Source of the DNA: Haloarcula rubra
GTDB lineage: Archaea; Halobacteriota; Halobacteria; Halobacteriales; Haloarculaceae
Reading direction: 5' to 3'
DNA: 64,000 nucleotides
Assembly (NCBI RefSeq): GCF_019599465.1
Contig: NZ_RKLR01000007.1
Location: 157,006-221,005, forward strand
Below the pieces are notes generated by a model. It worked only from the letters and a program-made list of their open reading frames with translations, made no database searches and was not told the origin of the DNA. Positions within the stretch are counted from its first letter, which is position 1; every line of letters starts with the position of its first letter. Shown here piece after piece: positions 24,549 through 33,891 of the stretch. The position numbers were made by a program, and so were the translations under genes.

Positions 24549-25435
24549 TGCTCCAGCAGGGACTCACGCCAATCGCGCGGTTCCTCGATAGCATCGGCGT
24601 CCCGGCGGCCGACGCCATCGGGTCGGCGCTCACGTTCTTGCTCGTCTTCGTCGTCATCTACCTGCTCGGCCGTGCGTTCGTCGTGCCGCTTGTCGACCGG
24701 GTGCTCAAGCGCCGCGACCTCGACGAACACGCTCGCAAGCCGCTACTCAAGGTGACGAGTATCGTACTCGTGTTCGTGGCTATCGCCGTCGCGTTCGGCA
24801 TGGCCGGCTACGGTGATTTCCTGCAGTCGCTCGCCACGGTGGCCGCGGCCGCGACGCTGGCTATCGGGTTCGCGATGCAGGACGTGCTGAAGAACTTCGT
24901 CGCCGGCATCTTCATCTTCACCGACAAACCGTTCCGCATCGGTGACTGGATAGAGTGGGACGGCAACGCCGGCGTCGTCGAGGACATCAGCCTCCGCGTC
25001 TCTCGCGTGCGCACGTTCGACAACGAACTGCTGACGGTCCCGAACTCCGAACTCACCGACGGCGTCATCAAGAACCCCGTCGCGAAGGACCAACTCCGCC
25101 TGAAGTTCGTCTTCGGCATCGGCTACGACGACGACATCGACAAGGCGACCGACATCATCCTCGAGGAGGCCGAGAAACACGAGGGCATCCTCGAAGACCC
25201 CGCACCGTCCGTCCGACTGGTCGAACTCGGTGACTCCTCCGTCGGCCTCCAGTCCCGCATCTGGATAGACAACCCCAGTCGCTCGGACTTCGTGAAGGCC
25301 CGCGGCGAGTACGTCCAGTCCGTCAAGGAGCGGTTCGACGAGGAGGACATCAACATCCCCTACCCGAACCGCACCATCGGCGGCGGCCTCGAACTCGCCG
25401 GGATGGACAGCGTGGTCGAACCCGCCGACGACTGA
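24545..25435 (+). CDS. mscS: Small-conductance mechanosensitive channel (MscS family), 296 aa
   Basis: Three N-terminal membrane helices, the last (TVAAAATLAIGFAMQDVLKNFVAGIFIF) with the Gly/Ala-packed pore helix. A beta domain follows: FRIGDWIEWDGNAGVVEDISLRVSRV, the signature of MscS, then a cytoplasmic alpha/beta domain. It releases osmolytes on hypo-osmotic shock, important for a halophile. Translationally coupled to the YhbY gene. Confidence 0.92.
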   Translation: MMLQQGLTPIARFLDSIGVPAADAIGSALTFLLVFVVIYLLGRAFVVPLVDRVLKRRDLDEHARKPLLKVTSIVLVFVAIAVAFGMAGYGDFLQSLATVAAAATLAIGFAMQDVLKNFVAGIFIFTDKPFRIGDWIEWDGNAGVVEDISLRVSRVRTFDNELLTVPNSELTDGVIKNPVAKDQLRLKFVFGIGYDDDIDKATDIILEEAEKHEGILEDPAPSVRLVELGDSSVGLQSRIWIDNPSRSDFVKARGEYVQSVKERFDEEDINIPYPNRTIGGGLELAGMDSVVEPADD

Positions 25436-25446
25436 CCGACCCTCGG

Positions 25447-25451
25447 TTTTT
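25447..25451 (+). terminator. T-tract terminator after mscS
   Basis: Run of five T in CTCGGTTTTTCTGTC 12 bases after the mscS stop codon; oligo-T is the usual archaeal termination signal. Confidence 0.4.
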
Positions 25452-25568
25452 CTGTCTCTCCGTCGCCGTCGAGCCACGGCCGTACCGACCGCTCGACGCC
25501 GATAGAGCCACGAATACGGTCGGTTCGCTCACGAGGGCGTCGCGCAGGAGTGTCGTCTCGCAGACGTA

Positions 25569-25906
25569 GGACTACCGGGCGTAGATAGCGGATGAATGGA
25601 CGGACAGCCGGGATTGCCCGACGTTCGGGCGTGGGTAATCCCGTTTGCCTCCTCCACCCCGCGACCCCACGAGCGACGGGTGTCCGATGGTCCGCTGCTC
25701 ACTTCCGTGCCTGACGGGCTGCCATCGATCAACCACGAGGGCGCATCCCTGCAGATGCGACCACGTGGACCGCCGTCCCCGTGGGACGAGGCTTCTACGT
25801 TGGCTCACGGGGTCCACGCCCGTCTGACCGGACGCCCCCGGGGTTCGGTCCCCGCTCATGACCACAGTGCGGGCGAGGAGGGGGGCCAAGCCCCCCGACC
25901 TAGTCC
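25569..25906 (-). ncRNA. Signal recognition particle 7S RNA
   Basis: On the minus strand the SRP54-binding helix 8 is recognisable: GTCAGGCACGGAAGTGAGCAGC-like order, i.e. GTCAGG, GGAAG and AGCAG around plus-strand 25695-25725. The 5' end GGACTAGGTCGGGGGG can pair with the 3' end CGCCCGGTAGTCC with a two-base bulge, forming archaeal helix 1. The 5' GGACTA...GGGGGG opening resembles other archaeal SRP RNAs. The roughly 338-base estimate is set by helix 1 and is slightly longer than the about 300 bases I recall for relatives. CCTTATGG on the minus strand about 25 bases upstream may be its TATA box. Confidence 0.88.
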
Positions 25907-25973
25907 ACTTCGATGGTCCGCCGCCGCCCCATAAGGGCCTTTCGGAACACCCGGGGACTGCGCGGCGATACGG

Positions 25974-26387
25974 TCAGAAGAGTCCGAGTGCACGAGCGAA
26001 CCACGCCGACCCGACCGGCACGGGGACGCTGGCGACGACGACGGCCCACCGGTGGTGTTCGATGAGCGTCGACTCCGAGAGTCCCAGTACGAGACTGACC
26101 GGCACCGTCGCCGCCCAGACGAGGCTCAATCCCACGATGAACAGGCCCAGGACGAGCGTCGCGCCGGCGGCGATGCTGGGGTCGGTCCGCCCCTCACGCC
26201 CCGCCGCGAGGACGATGATGGCGACCAGTGCGAGCAGGCCGGGGATGACCGGTGAGACGCCGCCCGACCCGTAGTAGGCGCCGACGGCGCTCGTCGTCTC
26301 GACGAGGAGGTACGGCACCCCGAGCGACAGCAGATAGAGGACGCAACCGGCGATACCGACGGCCGGTGCGGTCCGGAGGTCGTTCAT
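25974..26387 (-). CDS. Four-helix membrane protein, 137 aa (haloarchaeal hypothetical)
   Basis: Four hydrophobic helices: AVGIAGCVLYLLSLGVPYL, VIPGLLALVAIIVLAA, AGATLVLGLFIVGLSLVWA and AVVVASVPVPVGSAWF. No catalytic motif or signal peptide distinct from helix 1. It is next to the SRP RNA on the same strand. Function unknown. Confidence 0.72.
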   Translation of the reverse strand: MNDLRTAPAVGIAGCVLYLLSLGVPYLLVETTSAVGAYYGSGGVSPVIPGLLALVAIIVLAAGREGRTDPSIAAGATLVLGLFIVGLSLVWAATVPVSLVLGLSESTLIEHHRWAVVVASVPVPVGSAWFARALGLF

Positions 26388-26466
26388 ACCCGCGCTCCGG
26401 CCGGCGGCGTCTTAACACCGACGTTCGAGCGAAACGACGAAATGGCCACTCGCTCTAGCCCGGGAC

Positions 26467-26739
26467 ATGGGACTTGGTTCGACGGCGAAGAAGATACAGA
26501 AAGTGGCCGACGTCGCCGACAAACTCTACACGAAGGTCAACGAGCTAAAGACGCAGGTACAGGAGCTCAACGACACGGTCGAGGACACGAACGGCCGGGT
26601 CGACGACGTAGAGCGTCAGTTGGCCGAGCAGCGCGCACTGCTCGAAGCGCTCGCCGAGGAACGGGACGTCGACGTGGATGCGGTTCTCGCCGACGCCGAG
26701 GCGTCGGATTCGGCGGGGCCGGCCCACGGCGAGGAGTGA
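26467..26739 (+). CDS. Coiled-coil protein (DUF5798-like), 90 aa
   Basis: Residues about 8-65 are a continuous heptad-rich helix (KKIQKVADVADKLYTKVNEL, then QVQELNDTVEDTNGRVDDVE) ending in a polar acidic tail. No membrane segment. The N-terminal MGLGSTAKK is conserved in haloarchaeal homologues as I remember them. Possibly structural; function unknown. Confidence 0.72.
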   Translation: MGLGSTAKKIQKVADVADKLYTKVNELKTQVQELNDTVEDTNGRVDDVERQLAEQRALLEALAEERDVDVDAVLADAEASDSAGPAHGEE

Positions 26740-26748
26740 CGGCGCCAG

Positions 26749-27390
26749 TCACAGGTCGACGGTTCGTTCGTCGAGGTCCGGAAGCCGAACCGTCGCAGTC
26801 CCGTCGCCGTGCAGTTCGACGGTGCCGTCGAACAACTGCGTGAGGGAGGCTATCGTCTCGTCGTCGTGAGCCGTCGCCGTGACCGTGTAGAACCCCACTG
26901 CGTCGGCGTTGTCGACGCGCGACGTGAAGACGTGCACGAACCGGAACACGCTCTGGAGGTTCGAGTAGACCAGTAGCGGCGTGAGCGAGTCCACCAGTAC
27001 GCGGGTTCGTTCGATGCCTCGTGCCGTGTAGTACGACTCGACGAACTCGGAGAACTTGCTCCCGATACCGCTCGTGTCTCTCGGTGACGACGTGTACTTC
27101 GTGTCCCGGTCGCCCGCGACCGACTGCCCGATGGTCTCCGAGACGGCGTCGACGACCCCGAGCGTCGGCGTGTCCCCGCTCTCCCCGCCGAACAGGACCC
27201 GATAGTCCGAGCGCACCCTGTGGGCGGTGTCCCGCGTCGTCACGACGAGTGCCCCCTCCCCCTGTCGGGACCCAGTCGCGAGTGCTCGCATCCCGAATCG
27301 ACGTTTACCACAGAGTGGTGGTCCCGTGACGAGGACGTTCGTCCCGGGGTCGAGAGCGAAATCGAACGGTCCGTGTCCGATATCGTACAT
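26749..27390 (-). CDS. RAD55/KaiC-like RecA-fold protein with degenerate Walker A (DUF7504-like), 213 aa
   Basis: N-terminal NVLVTGPPLCGKRRFGMRAL is a P-loop in which the Ser/Thr after GK is replaced by Arg. The Walker B-like strand TRVLVDSLTPLLVY follows near residue 130, then a KaiC-type C-terminus. Haloarchaea have many such RAD55-like proteins, often near signalling genes. Whether it hydrolyses ATP is doubtful because of the P-loop change. Its start is 198 bases from the tRNA-Arg gene. Confidence 0.7.
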   Translation of the reverse strand: MYDIGHGPFDFALDPGTNVLVTGPPLCGKRRFGMRALATGSRQGEGALVVTTRDTAHRVRSDYRVLFGGESGDTPTLGVVDAVSETIGQSVAGDRDTKYTSSPRDTSGIGSKFSEFVESYYTARGIERTRVLVDSLTPLLVYSNLQSVFRFVHVFTSRVDNADAVGFYTVTATAHDDETIASLTQLFDGTVELHGDGTATVRLPDLDERTVDL

Positions 27391-27587
27391 TCCGAACTCA
27401 CTGGACTGCCGTTGTTAGCGAGTGTCTCGACGCGATATTTGTACGAGTATTCGAACAGACGTATAATCTTTGTCTTGTCGTATGCGCGAGAGGTGGCGAC
27501 GTCGACGGGTCGAGCGTGCGGGTCCCTCACGAGCGCGATACAGAACCGGTTGGTTTAAACCGGAACACCGAATTACGTATTCACGTA

Positions 27588-27662
27588 GGGCGCTTAGCTC
27601 AGCCTGGACAGAGTGCTTGGCTTCGGACCAAACCGTCGGGGGTTCAAATCCCTCAGCGCCCG
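27588..27662 (+). tRNA. tRNA-Arg (anticodon TCG)
   Basis: Cloverleaf: acceptor GGGCGCT pairs with AGCGCCC, D-arm GCTC/GAGT, anticodon loop CTTCGGA giving TCG (reads CGA), T-arm GGGGG-TTCAAAT-CCCTC, discriminator G. The anticodon stem has a C-A mismatch at its outer pair. No CCA is encoded and no intron is seen. AT-rich TTACGTATT just upstream is a likely promoter element. Confidence 0.88.
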
Positions 27663-27702
27663 TGATTTCTGCGCGAACGACAGTGAGCGCTGGAGAGCGT
27701 CG

Positions 27703-27715
27703 GCTGAGGGATTTG
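27703..27715. repeat. Inverted copy of 13 bases of the tRNA-Arg T-arm
   Basis: GCTGAGGGATTTG is the exact reverse complement of tRNA positions 27645-27657. It lies 45 bases after the tRNA, between the gene and the direct copy at 27743. Confidence 0.6.
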
Positions 27716-27742
27716 CATCAGGGAGGCGCTTGCTCCGACCGT

Positions 27743-27766
27743 GGTTCAAATCTCTCAGCGCCCGTG
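27743..27766 (+). repeat. Direct copy of the tRNA-Arg 3' end (attachment-site-like)
   Basis: Twenty-four bases match tRNA positions 27641-27664 with one change (C to T), exactly 102 bases downstream. It covers the T-loop, the acceptor 3' strand and three following bases. A duplicated tRNA 3' end is what integration of a mobile element leaves, but only 78 bases lie between the copies and no integrase is nearby, so this would be a remnant. Confidence 0.6.
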
Positions 27767-28152
27767 GTTTTGCGAGGAACGGACGTGACAGTGAGCCACC
27801 GCGAACATCGACGACGGGCGTGAAACCACGGAGCGTCGCGGGGTGGTAGGACGTGCCGAATCCCCCGTCGGGCGTCCCACCGTGCTGGAACTCATAGTAG
27901 TTAATGCGTCATTCTGTCCGGATACGTGGACGTCACACCGGCGGTAGTCCCAGCAGAACCGGGCCACAGTCTCCTCGGTGTGCCCGGTGCGGCGAAACGC
28001 GCCGCAGAGACCCTTCGGCGTCTGCACAACGTACGACCGCACGAATCCGATTCGGTCGAGCACGTCGGTACGGGTGTTTAGCCGGGTGCTAAGTCGAGCG
28101 TGTCACGTGAAGCGTCACGGGTACCTAAGAGGCCGCGACGCCACCCGCGTCT
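27767..28152. other. Gene-free spacer with short inverted repeats
   Basis: No convincing gene. Features seen: GAATC-C-GATTC at about 28043-28053, TTAGC-N5-GCTAA at 28078-28092 and a TATA-like CCTAAG about 27 bases before the lipoprotein start at 28153. Possibly regulatory for that gene. Confidence 0.4.
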
Positions 28153-28881
28153 GTGAGCGAGGAGACGAATCACACCCGACGGAGCGCCCTCCAATCGATA
28201 TGTAGCGTCGCAATCGCTGGTCTCGCTGGCTGTACCTCGATCGGCTCTTCGGATTCGGCACGCGACCCGACCGAGACACCGACCCAGACAACGACGCCGA
28301 CCGACACTCGGACGCCCGAGCGCACGGCCACCGAGACGTCCGACGCCGCCCAGTTCGTCGAAAATCCGGCGGCGGTCCATCCGACGCTGGTCGAGGAGAC
28401 GTCGGTCCCCGCAGACGAAGTCTTGCTCGGCTTCCGTCTCGAGGACTCGTCGCTTCCGTTTACGACCGAGGTGTATCACGCGCCGGACGACGCCGAGGTG
28501 CAGGCCACGGAGACGTACGACACGCAGGACCTCTCGGAGGTGGGGCTGGTGCCCGAGTCGCCACAGGCACTCGAAACCGTCGAGACGGACCGCGAGGACG
28601 TCCACTACGGAACGACGGCCGTCGGTGAGCCACTGGCGGTCACGCTCGTCGCACGCCACGACGGGGAGACGTTCGACTGGAGCGCCTGGTCGCGGACCGG
28701 CTATCCGTACGACGGCCACGACGAGTCGGACCCCGCGCTAGGCGTCGACTGTTACTGCGGCGGCGACATCTACACGGCCCCGGGTGGTGGGACGTGGGCG
28801 CGTGTGATTCAGGTGACGCCGACAGAGCGCGTCGACCCCGGCACGAGTGTGGTGCTCAACTGGACGTCGAGTCGGGCCTGA
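28153..28881 (+). CDS. Tat-type lipoprotein of unknown function, 242 aa
   Basis: The N-terminus has TRRSALQSICSVAIAGLAGC, a Tat motif followed by a lipobox. A Thr/Pro-rich linker (TETPTQTTTPTDTRTPERT) follows, typical of haloarchaeal surface lipoproteins. The globular part has a Cys pair (DCYCGGDIYTAPGG) and ends in a strand-rich VDPGTSVVLNWTSS. No recognised domain. GTG start with a TATA-like box 27 bases upstream. Likely anchored to the outer face of the membrane. Confidence 0.75.
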   Translation: MSEETNHTRRSALQSICSVAIAGLAGCTSIGSSDSARDPTETPTQTTTPTDTRTPERTATETSDAAQFVENPAAVHPTLVEETSVPADEVLLGFRLEDSSLPFTTEVYHAPDDAEVQATETYDTQDLSEVGLVPESPQALETVETDREDVHYGTTAVGEPLAVTLVARHDGETFDWSAWSRTGYPYDGHDESDPALGVDCYCGGDIYTAPGGGTWARVIQVTPTERVDPGTSVVLNWTSSRA

Positions 28882-28960
28882 ATCCGGCGACCGGGCCCAC
28901 AGACGCTCGGTGTCGACACCGACCGCACCGGTTATTGCGCTCTGGGTACTGGCAGGGTGT

Positions 28961-29683
28961 GTGACAGACTGGCCACCGGCCGACCCCGCCGACGCGACGG
29001 CAGTCGCCGAACGACGTGACGAACTGGTCGCCGCGGTCCGCGACCACGCCGGGCAAATCGCCTATCAGTTGGCACGACTGCAGGGCGGCGACTACGGGCA
29101 GGCGACCGTCGAGACGGACGGCGGCGAGTGGACGGTCAAGTACGAGGGTGGCGACCTAGAGTACCTCCGCTACGACCCCGGCCGGGGGACCGAGGTGTAC
29201 GTCATCTCGACCAAACAGCCCCCGGAACCGGACGCACTGGCCGACGCACTGGTCGACTATCCCGCCTTCGTCGAGGGCTTTCGCGACTACGTCGATTCGC
29301 TCGACGGCGTGTTGGACGACGTCGCGACCGACTTCCCGGTGGTGGCGACGACCGACGGCATCGTCGGCGAACGTGACCGCGTCCTCGGCCGCATCCGCGA
29401 GGTGTGTGACCGCATCGCCGGCGAACTCCAGCGCTACGAGGGCGGCGACTACGGCACCTACGCCACGCGGGTCGACGGCACCCGCTGGGAGTTGAAGTGG
29501 GAGGGTGCGCGGGCGTCGTACCTCCGGGTCGGCGGCACCGGTGGCCTCTACCTGCTCTCGCAGTACGAACCGCCGTCGGCGGCCGACATCCGTGAGTACG
29601 CACCGCGGTTCCGCGGGTTCGTCGCGGCGTACAACGACCACGTCGCGGAACTGGAGTCGGACCTCGCGACCGTCGAGTTGTGA
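28961..29683 (+). CDS. Haloarchaeal protein of two tandem repeats, 240 aa
   Basis: Two similar halves: QLARLQGGDYG then GGEWTVKYEGGDLEYLRYD in the first, ELQRYEGGDYG then GTRWELKWEGARASYLRVG in the second. Each is preceded by a helical R(D/E)xVxxxxR stretch. This indicates internal duplication of a roughly 115-residue unit. Cytoplasmic, acidic, no catalytic motif recognised. The GTG at 28961 is chosen because a GGTTATTGCG box lies 29 bases upstream. Function unknown. Confidence 0.75.
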   Translation: MTDWPPADPADATAVAERRDELVAAVRDHAGQIAYQLARLQGGDYGQATVETDGGEWTVKYEGGDLEYLRYDPGRGTEVYVISTKQPPEPDALADALVDYPAFVEGFRDYVDSLDGVLDDVATDFPVVATTDGIVGERDRVLGRIREVCDRIAGELQRYEGGDYGTYATRVDGTRWELKWEGARASYLRVGGTGGLYLLSQYEPPSAADIREYAPRFRGFVAAYNDHVAELESDLATVEL

Positions 29684-29746
29684 ACTGGGCCGCCGTACCG
29701 GTCGTCGTGTCGGTAGACCTATACGGACCGGCCCCGCTTCTCTACC

Positions 29747-30352
29747 GTGGATTCTAACGATGTCCGTGACGAGTGGGCAGACCGTTCCGGCGAGTACTCG
29801 CCGACGTACTACGCCCACTACGGGCCGGACGAGACGAGCGAGTTGGTGCAGTCGATTCTCGAAGCCGAAGTCGGACGGGACGCGAGCGTGCTGGAGGTGG
29901 GGTGTGGCGTTGGCCGCCACCTCGCCGCGCTCGCCGAGGCGGGCTTTACGGACCTGACGGGCGTCGACGTCAACGCGGAGGCGCTAGACGTCCTCGCGGA
30001 GACGTACCCCGAACTGGCCGAGACGGGGTCGTTCCACGCCGAGGCCATCGAGGCGTACGCCACCGACGTCGCCGACGGCGCCTTCGACGCCGTCTTCTCG
30101 GTAGAGACGCTCCAGCACATCCACCCCGACGTCGAGTGGGTGTTCGACGATATCGCGCGTATCGCCGGCGACGTCGTGGTGACCGTCGAGAACGAGGGCG
30201 GCGAGTACGGCGAGGTCAACTACGTCGACGAGGACATCCCGCTGTACTACCGGGACTGGAACCGCGTGTTCACCGACCGCGGGTTCGTCGAGAGCACGTC
30301 GTCCGAGCGGAAGCGCGACACCGTCCGGGTGTTCCGGCGGTCGGAGAGCTAG
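29747..30352 (+). CDS. Class I SAM-dependent methyltransferase, 201 aa
   Basis: Rossmann motif I is VLEVGCGVGRHLAAL, motif II GVDVNAEALDVL, and AVFSVETLQHIHPD corresponds to the substrate-side motif IV. The fold matches methyltransferase domain 11/12 families. The GTG start leads directly into MDSNDVRDEWADRSGEY. The substrate is unknown and neighbours give no clue. Confidence 0.85.
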   Translation: MDSNDVRDEWADRSGEYSPTYYAHYGPDETSELVQSILEAEVGRDASVLEVGCGVGRHLAALAEAGFTDLTGVDVNAEALDVLAETYPELAETGSFHAEAIEAYATDVADGAFDAVFSVETLQHIHPDVEWVFDDIARIAGDVVVTVENEGGEYGEVNYVDEDIPLYYRDWNRVFTDRGFVESTSSERKRDTVRVFRRSES

Positions 30353-30367
30353 AGGCCGTCGAGGGCC

Positions 30368-30488
30368 TCAGTCCGCGCCCTGACAGCGGACCCAGCCACA
30401 GTCGCCGCAGGTATCGACGCTCACCCGCTGGTGAAGGTGGCCGCCACAGGACGGGCAGACTGCGGTCGGGTCGCTCGCCAGTGTCGTC

Positions 30489-30502
<14 letters not shown>
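30368..30502 (-). CDS. Small zinc-ribbon protein, 44 aa
   Basis: Reads MTTSKTTLASDPTAVCPSCG, then GHLHQRVSVDTCGDCGWVRC. Two CxxC knuckles (CPSC, CGDC) plus a third cysteine form a compact zinc ribbon. The GTG start overlaps the end of the upstream aldehyde dehydrogenase gene by 14 bases in another frame, suggesting translational coupling. Haloarchaea encode many such micro zinc-finger proteins; no function can be given. Confidence 0.6.
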
Positions 30503-32012
<1,510 letters not shown>

Positions 32013-32049
32013 ATCACCTTCTACGCCGAGCGAGTGCCAATAGCCCCAT

Positions 32050-32063
32050 CCGACCATGGACGG
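32050..32063. promoter_or_regulatory. CCGTCCATGGTCGG operator (ALDH promoter)
   Basis: On the minus strand the site reads CCGTCCATGGTCGG, followed after six bases by the TATA-like CTATTGG of the aldehyde dehydrogenase gene. The same 14 bases in the same relation to TATA precede the transporter operon at 33836-33849. Confidence 0.65.
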
Positions 32064-32107
32064 GTGGACGATTCAGGGTCGGTCTGAACGCTGTTCATAA
32101 AAGGGGA

Positions 32108-32121
32108 CCGACCATGGTCGG
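32108..32121. promoter_or_regulatory. CCGACCATGGTCGG perfect palindrome (HTH_10 regulator promoter)
   Basis: Fully symmetric 14-base version of the site, between the divergent ALDH and HTH_10 genes. It lies about 22 bases upstream of the GTACATA box of the regulator (start 32174), so autoregulation is plausible. Confidence 0.65.
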
Positions 32122-32173
32122 CAGGGGTTTGTGAAAGCGTCACGTACATAGCCAGATAGAGGCTACCATATCT

Positions 32174-32893
32174 ATGAGCATCCAGAAGCAGGTACCGGGG
32201 ACGAGGCTGACCCTCGACCTCTGGCACCCGAACTGTTGGGCCATCGAGGCCACCGGGCAGACGGGCGGCGGGGTACTGGCACACGCGATATACAACTCGC
32301 CGGCGACGAGCGGCGATATACCGACGTCGGTCAACGGTCTGTTCACGGCGTTCGGGGACACCGAGGCCGAAGTCGAGCGACTGCTCGAAGCGATCAGCGA
32401 GTCGGAGCGGGCCGGCGAACTGAAGGAACTGCAGGAGCGGTTCGGCCGCCAGCGCAACGCGCCGGGCAACGTGGTCCGGGAGTTCTTCCTCGAGTACGAC
32501 CCCGACGACATGGTGTGTCCCACGCTGCTGGAGAACGGGTTCGTCCACAGCGCGCCGGTCCGTATCGAGGACGGCCGCGAGGAGTGGCAGGTGTGTTTCG
32601 CCGACGAGCGCTCGAAGATAGAACCCGCCCTCGAGAAGGTCCGTGAACAGGCCGGTGCCGAGGTGAGCGTCGCCGCCATCACCGCCTCCGAGTCAGCCAC
32701 CTCGGAACGCGAACAGCGCCTCGATTCGCTGACGTCCGCACAGCGCAACGTCTTCGAACACGCCCGCGACTCGGGGTACTACGAGTGGCCCCGCGAGACG
32801 TCGACCCGCGAACTGGCCGACGACATGGACGTCTCGAAGACGACGCTGTTAGAACATCTGCGGAAGGCAGAAGCGAAACTTCTGGACCCGTAA
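32174..32893 (+). CDS. HTH_10 (bacterio-opsin-activator-type) transcription regulator, 239 aa
   Basis: The C-terminus is a typical HTH_10: LTSAQRNVFEHARDSGYYEWPRETSTRELADDMDVSKTT then LLEHLRKAEAKLL. The N-terminal half, starting LDLWHPNCWAIEATGQTGGG, is a sensor domain similar in layout to other Bat-like proteins, probably ligand-binding. It lies divergent from the ALDH gene and convergent with proline dehydrogenase, so it is the natural candidate to bind the CCATGG-centred sites and control proline catabolism and the ABC transporter. Confidence 0.85.
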   Translation: MSIQKQVPGTRLTLDLWHPNCWAIEATGQTGGGVLAHAIYNSPATSGDIPTSVNGLFTAFGDTEAEVERLLEAISESERAGELKELQERFGRQRNAPGNVVREFFLEYDPDDMVCPTLLENGFVHSAPVRIEDGREEWQVCFADERSKIEPALEKVREQAGAEVSVAAITASESATSEREQRLDSLTSAQRNVFEHARDSGYYEWPRETSTRELADDMDVSKTTLLEHLRKAEAKLLDP

Positions 32894-33721
32894 TCAGCGG
32901 CCGACGACGGCCCGAAGCGCGAACAGGGCGTTGGACTTCCGCTCTCGGATGCGTCGGTAGAAGTACGAGAACCACTTCTCGCCGTAGGGGATGTACTGGT
33001 AGACGGTGACGTCGTCCGCGAGGTCGAACTGTGCGCGCTCCCGGACGCCGGTGAGCATCTGCACCTCGTAGGGGGTCCCGTACTCCGCGTGGAGTTCGCG
33101 GGCGTACGCTATCATCGCCGGGTCGTGGCTCCCGACGGCGATACCGTCGTCGAAGTGCTGGAACATGTACTCGAGGTACTCCCGGTAGACCTCGTCCACG
33201 CGGGCCTTCTCACGGTAGGCGACTTCGGCGGGTTCGTCGTAGGCACCTTTGACCAACCGGACCTTGCCCGGGAGGTCGGCGAGGCGTTCGAGGTCGTCGC
33301 GGGTGCGTCTGAGGTTCGCCTGCACGCAGACGCCCACGTTCCCGTCCGTCTCTCGGGCGTGGCGCTCGAACGCGTCCAGCGTCACGTCGGTCGTCGTGTG
33401 GTCCTCCATGTCTATCCAGACGAGACACTCGGCGGCGTCGACGATGCGGGCGAGGTTCTCCTCGAACACCTCGTCGCCGACGTCGAGGCCGATTTGACTC
33501 GGCTTGACGGAGACACAGGCGTCGGTGTCTCGCGCCGCGAGCGCTCGCACGAGGTCGACGTACGCCTGCGTGTCCGCGTCGGCGTCCGCGCGGTCGTGGT
33601 AGTGTTCGCCCAGCAGGTTCAGGATACCGTGGACGCCACGGTCGTTCAGGTCGTCGACGTGGGCCATCGCCGCCGACGCCGTCTCGCCCGCGACGAAATT
33701 GCTGGCGATAGGTGGTATCAT
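32894..33721 (-). CDS. Proline dehydrogenase, 275 aa
   Basis: FAD-dependent oxidation of proline to P5C. Family features: GVHGILNLLGEHYHDR, CVSVKPSQIGLDVGDE, CLVWIDMEDHTTTD, VGVCVQANLRRTRDDL, VRLVKGAYDEPAEVAYREK and the C-terminal YIPYGEKWFSYFYRRIRERKSN, matching the (beta-alpha)8 PRODH core including the Y..RR..ER motif that binds proline. Length fits the monofunctional type. TATA box GTTATAGG lies 29 bases upstream, preceded by the half-site TTGGTCGG. Stop codons with the HTH_10 gene abut. Confidence 0.92.
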   Translation of the reverse strand: MIPPIASNFVAGETASAAMAHVDDLNDRGVHGILNLLGEHYHDRADADADTQAYVDLVRALAARDTDACVSVKPSQIGLDVGDEVFEENLARIVDAAECLVWIDMEDHTTTDVTLDAFERHARETDGNVGVCVQANLRRTRDDLERLADLPGKVRLVKGAYDEPAEVAYREKARVDEVYREYLEYMFQHFDDGIAVGSHDPAMIAYARELHAEYGTPYEVQMLTGVRERAQFDLADDVTVYQYIPYGEKWFSYFYRRIRERKSNALFALRAVVGR

Positions 33722-33758
33722 ACACGCAGGCAGGGACTACCCCCACCTATAACGGCCC

Positions 33759-33766
33759 CCGACCAA
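33759..33766. promoter_or_regulatory. TTGGTCGG half-site at the proline dehydrogenase promoter
   Basis: On the minus strand TTGGTCGG is followed by five bases and the TATA box GTTATAGG of proline dehydrogenase. It equals the downstream half (TGGTCGG) of the operator seen at the ALDH and transporter promoters at almost the same distance from TATA. Confidence 0.45.
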
Positions 33767-33835
33767 ACTTTTCGCCGGTTTGTGGGTGAACCAAAGGGTG
33801 GTAATCCGTCGCTGTGCCGGCATCGACTGGCCGGC

Positions 33836-33849
33836 CCGTCCATGGTCGG
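33836..33849. promoter_or_regulatory. CCGTCCATGGTCGG operator (ABC transporter promoter)
   Basis: Identical 14 bases to the minus-strand ALDH site. After six bases comes GTTAACG, the probable TATA box of the transporter operon. Confidence 0.65.
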
Positions 33850-33891
33850 GGCCCCGTTAACGATGGTCCTTGTGCCATGAGGCACATAGAC

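Noticed and set aside
27663..28152. A mobile element or integrase next to the duplicated tRNA end
   Set aside because: No tyrosine-recombinase motifs in any frame nearby. Only the att-like repeats remain, so no element is called.
32174..32893. Treating the HTH_10 regulator as NarO
   Set aside because: The N-terminal cysteine cluster expected of NarO is absent, and its neighbours are proline catabolism genes rather than denitrification genes.
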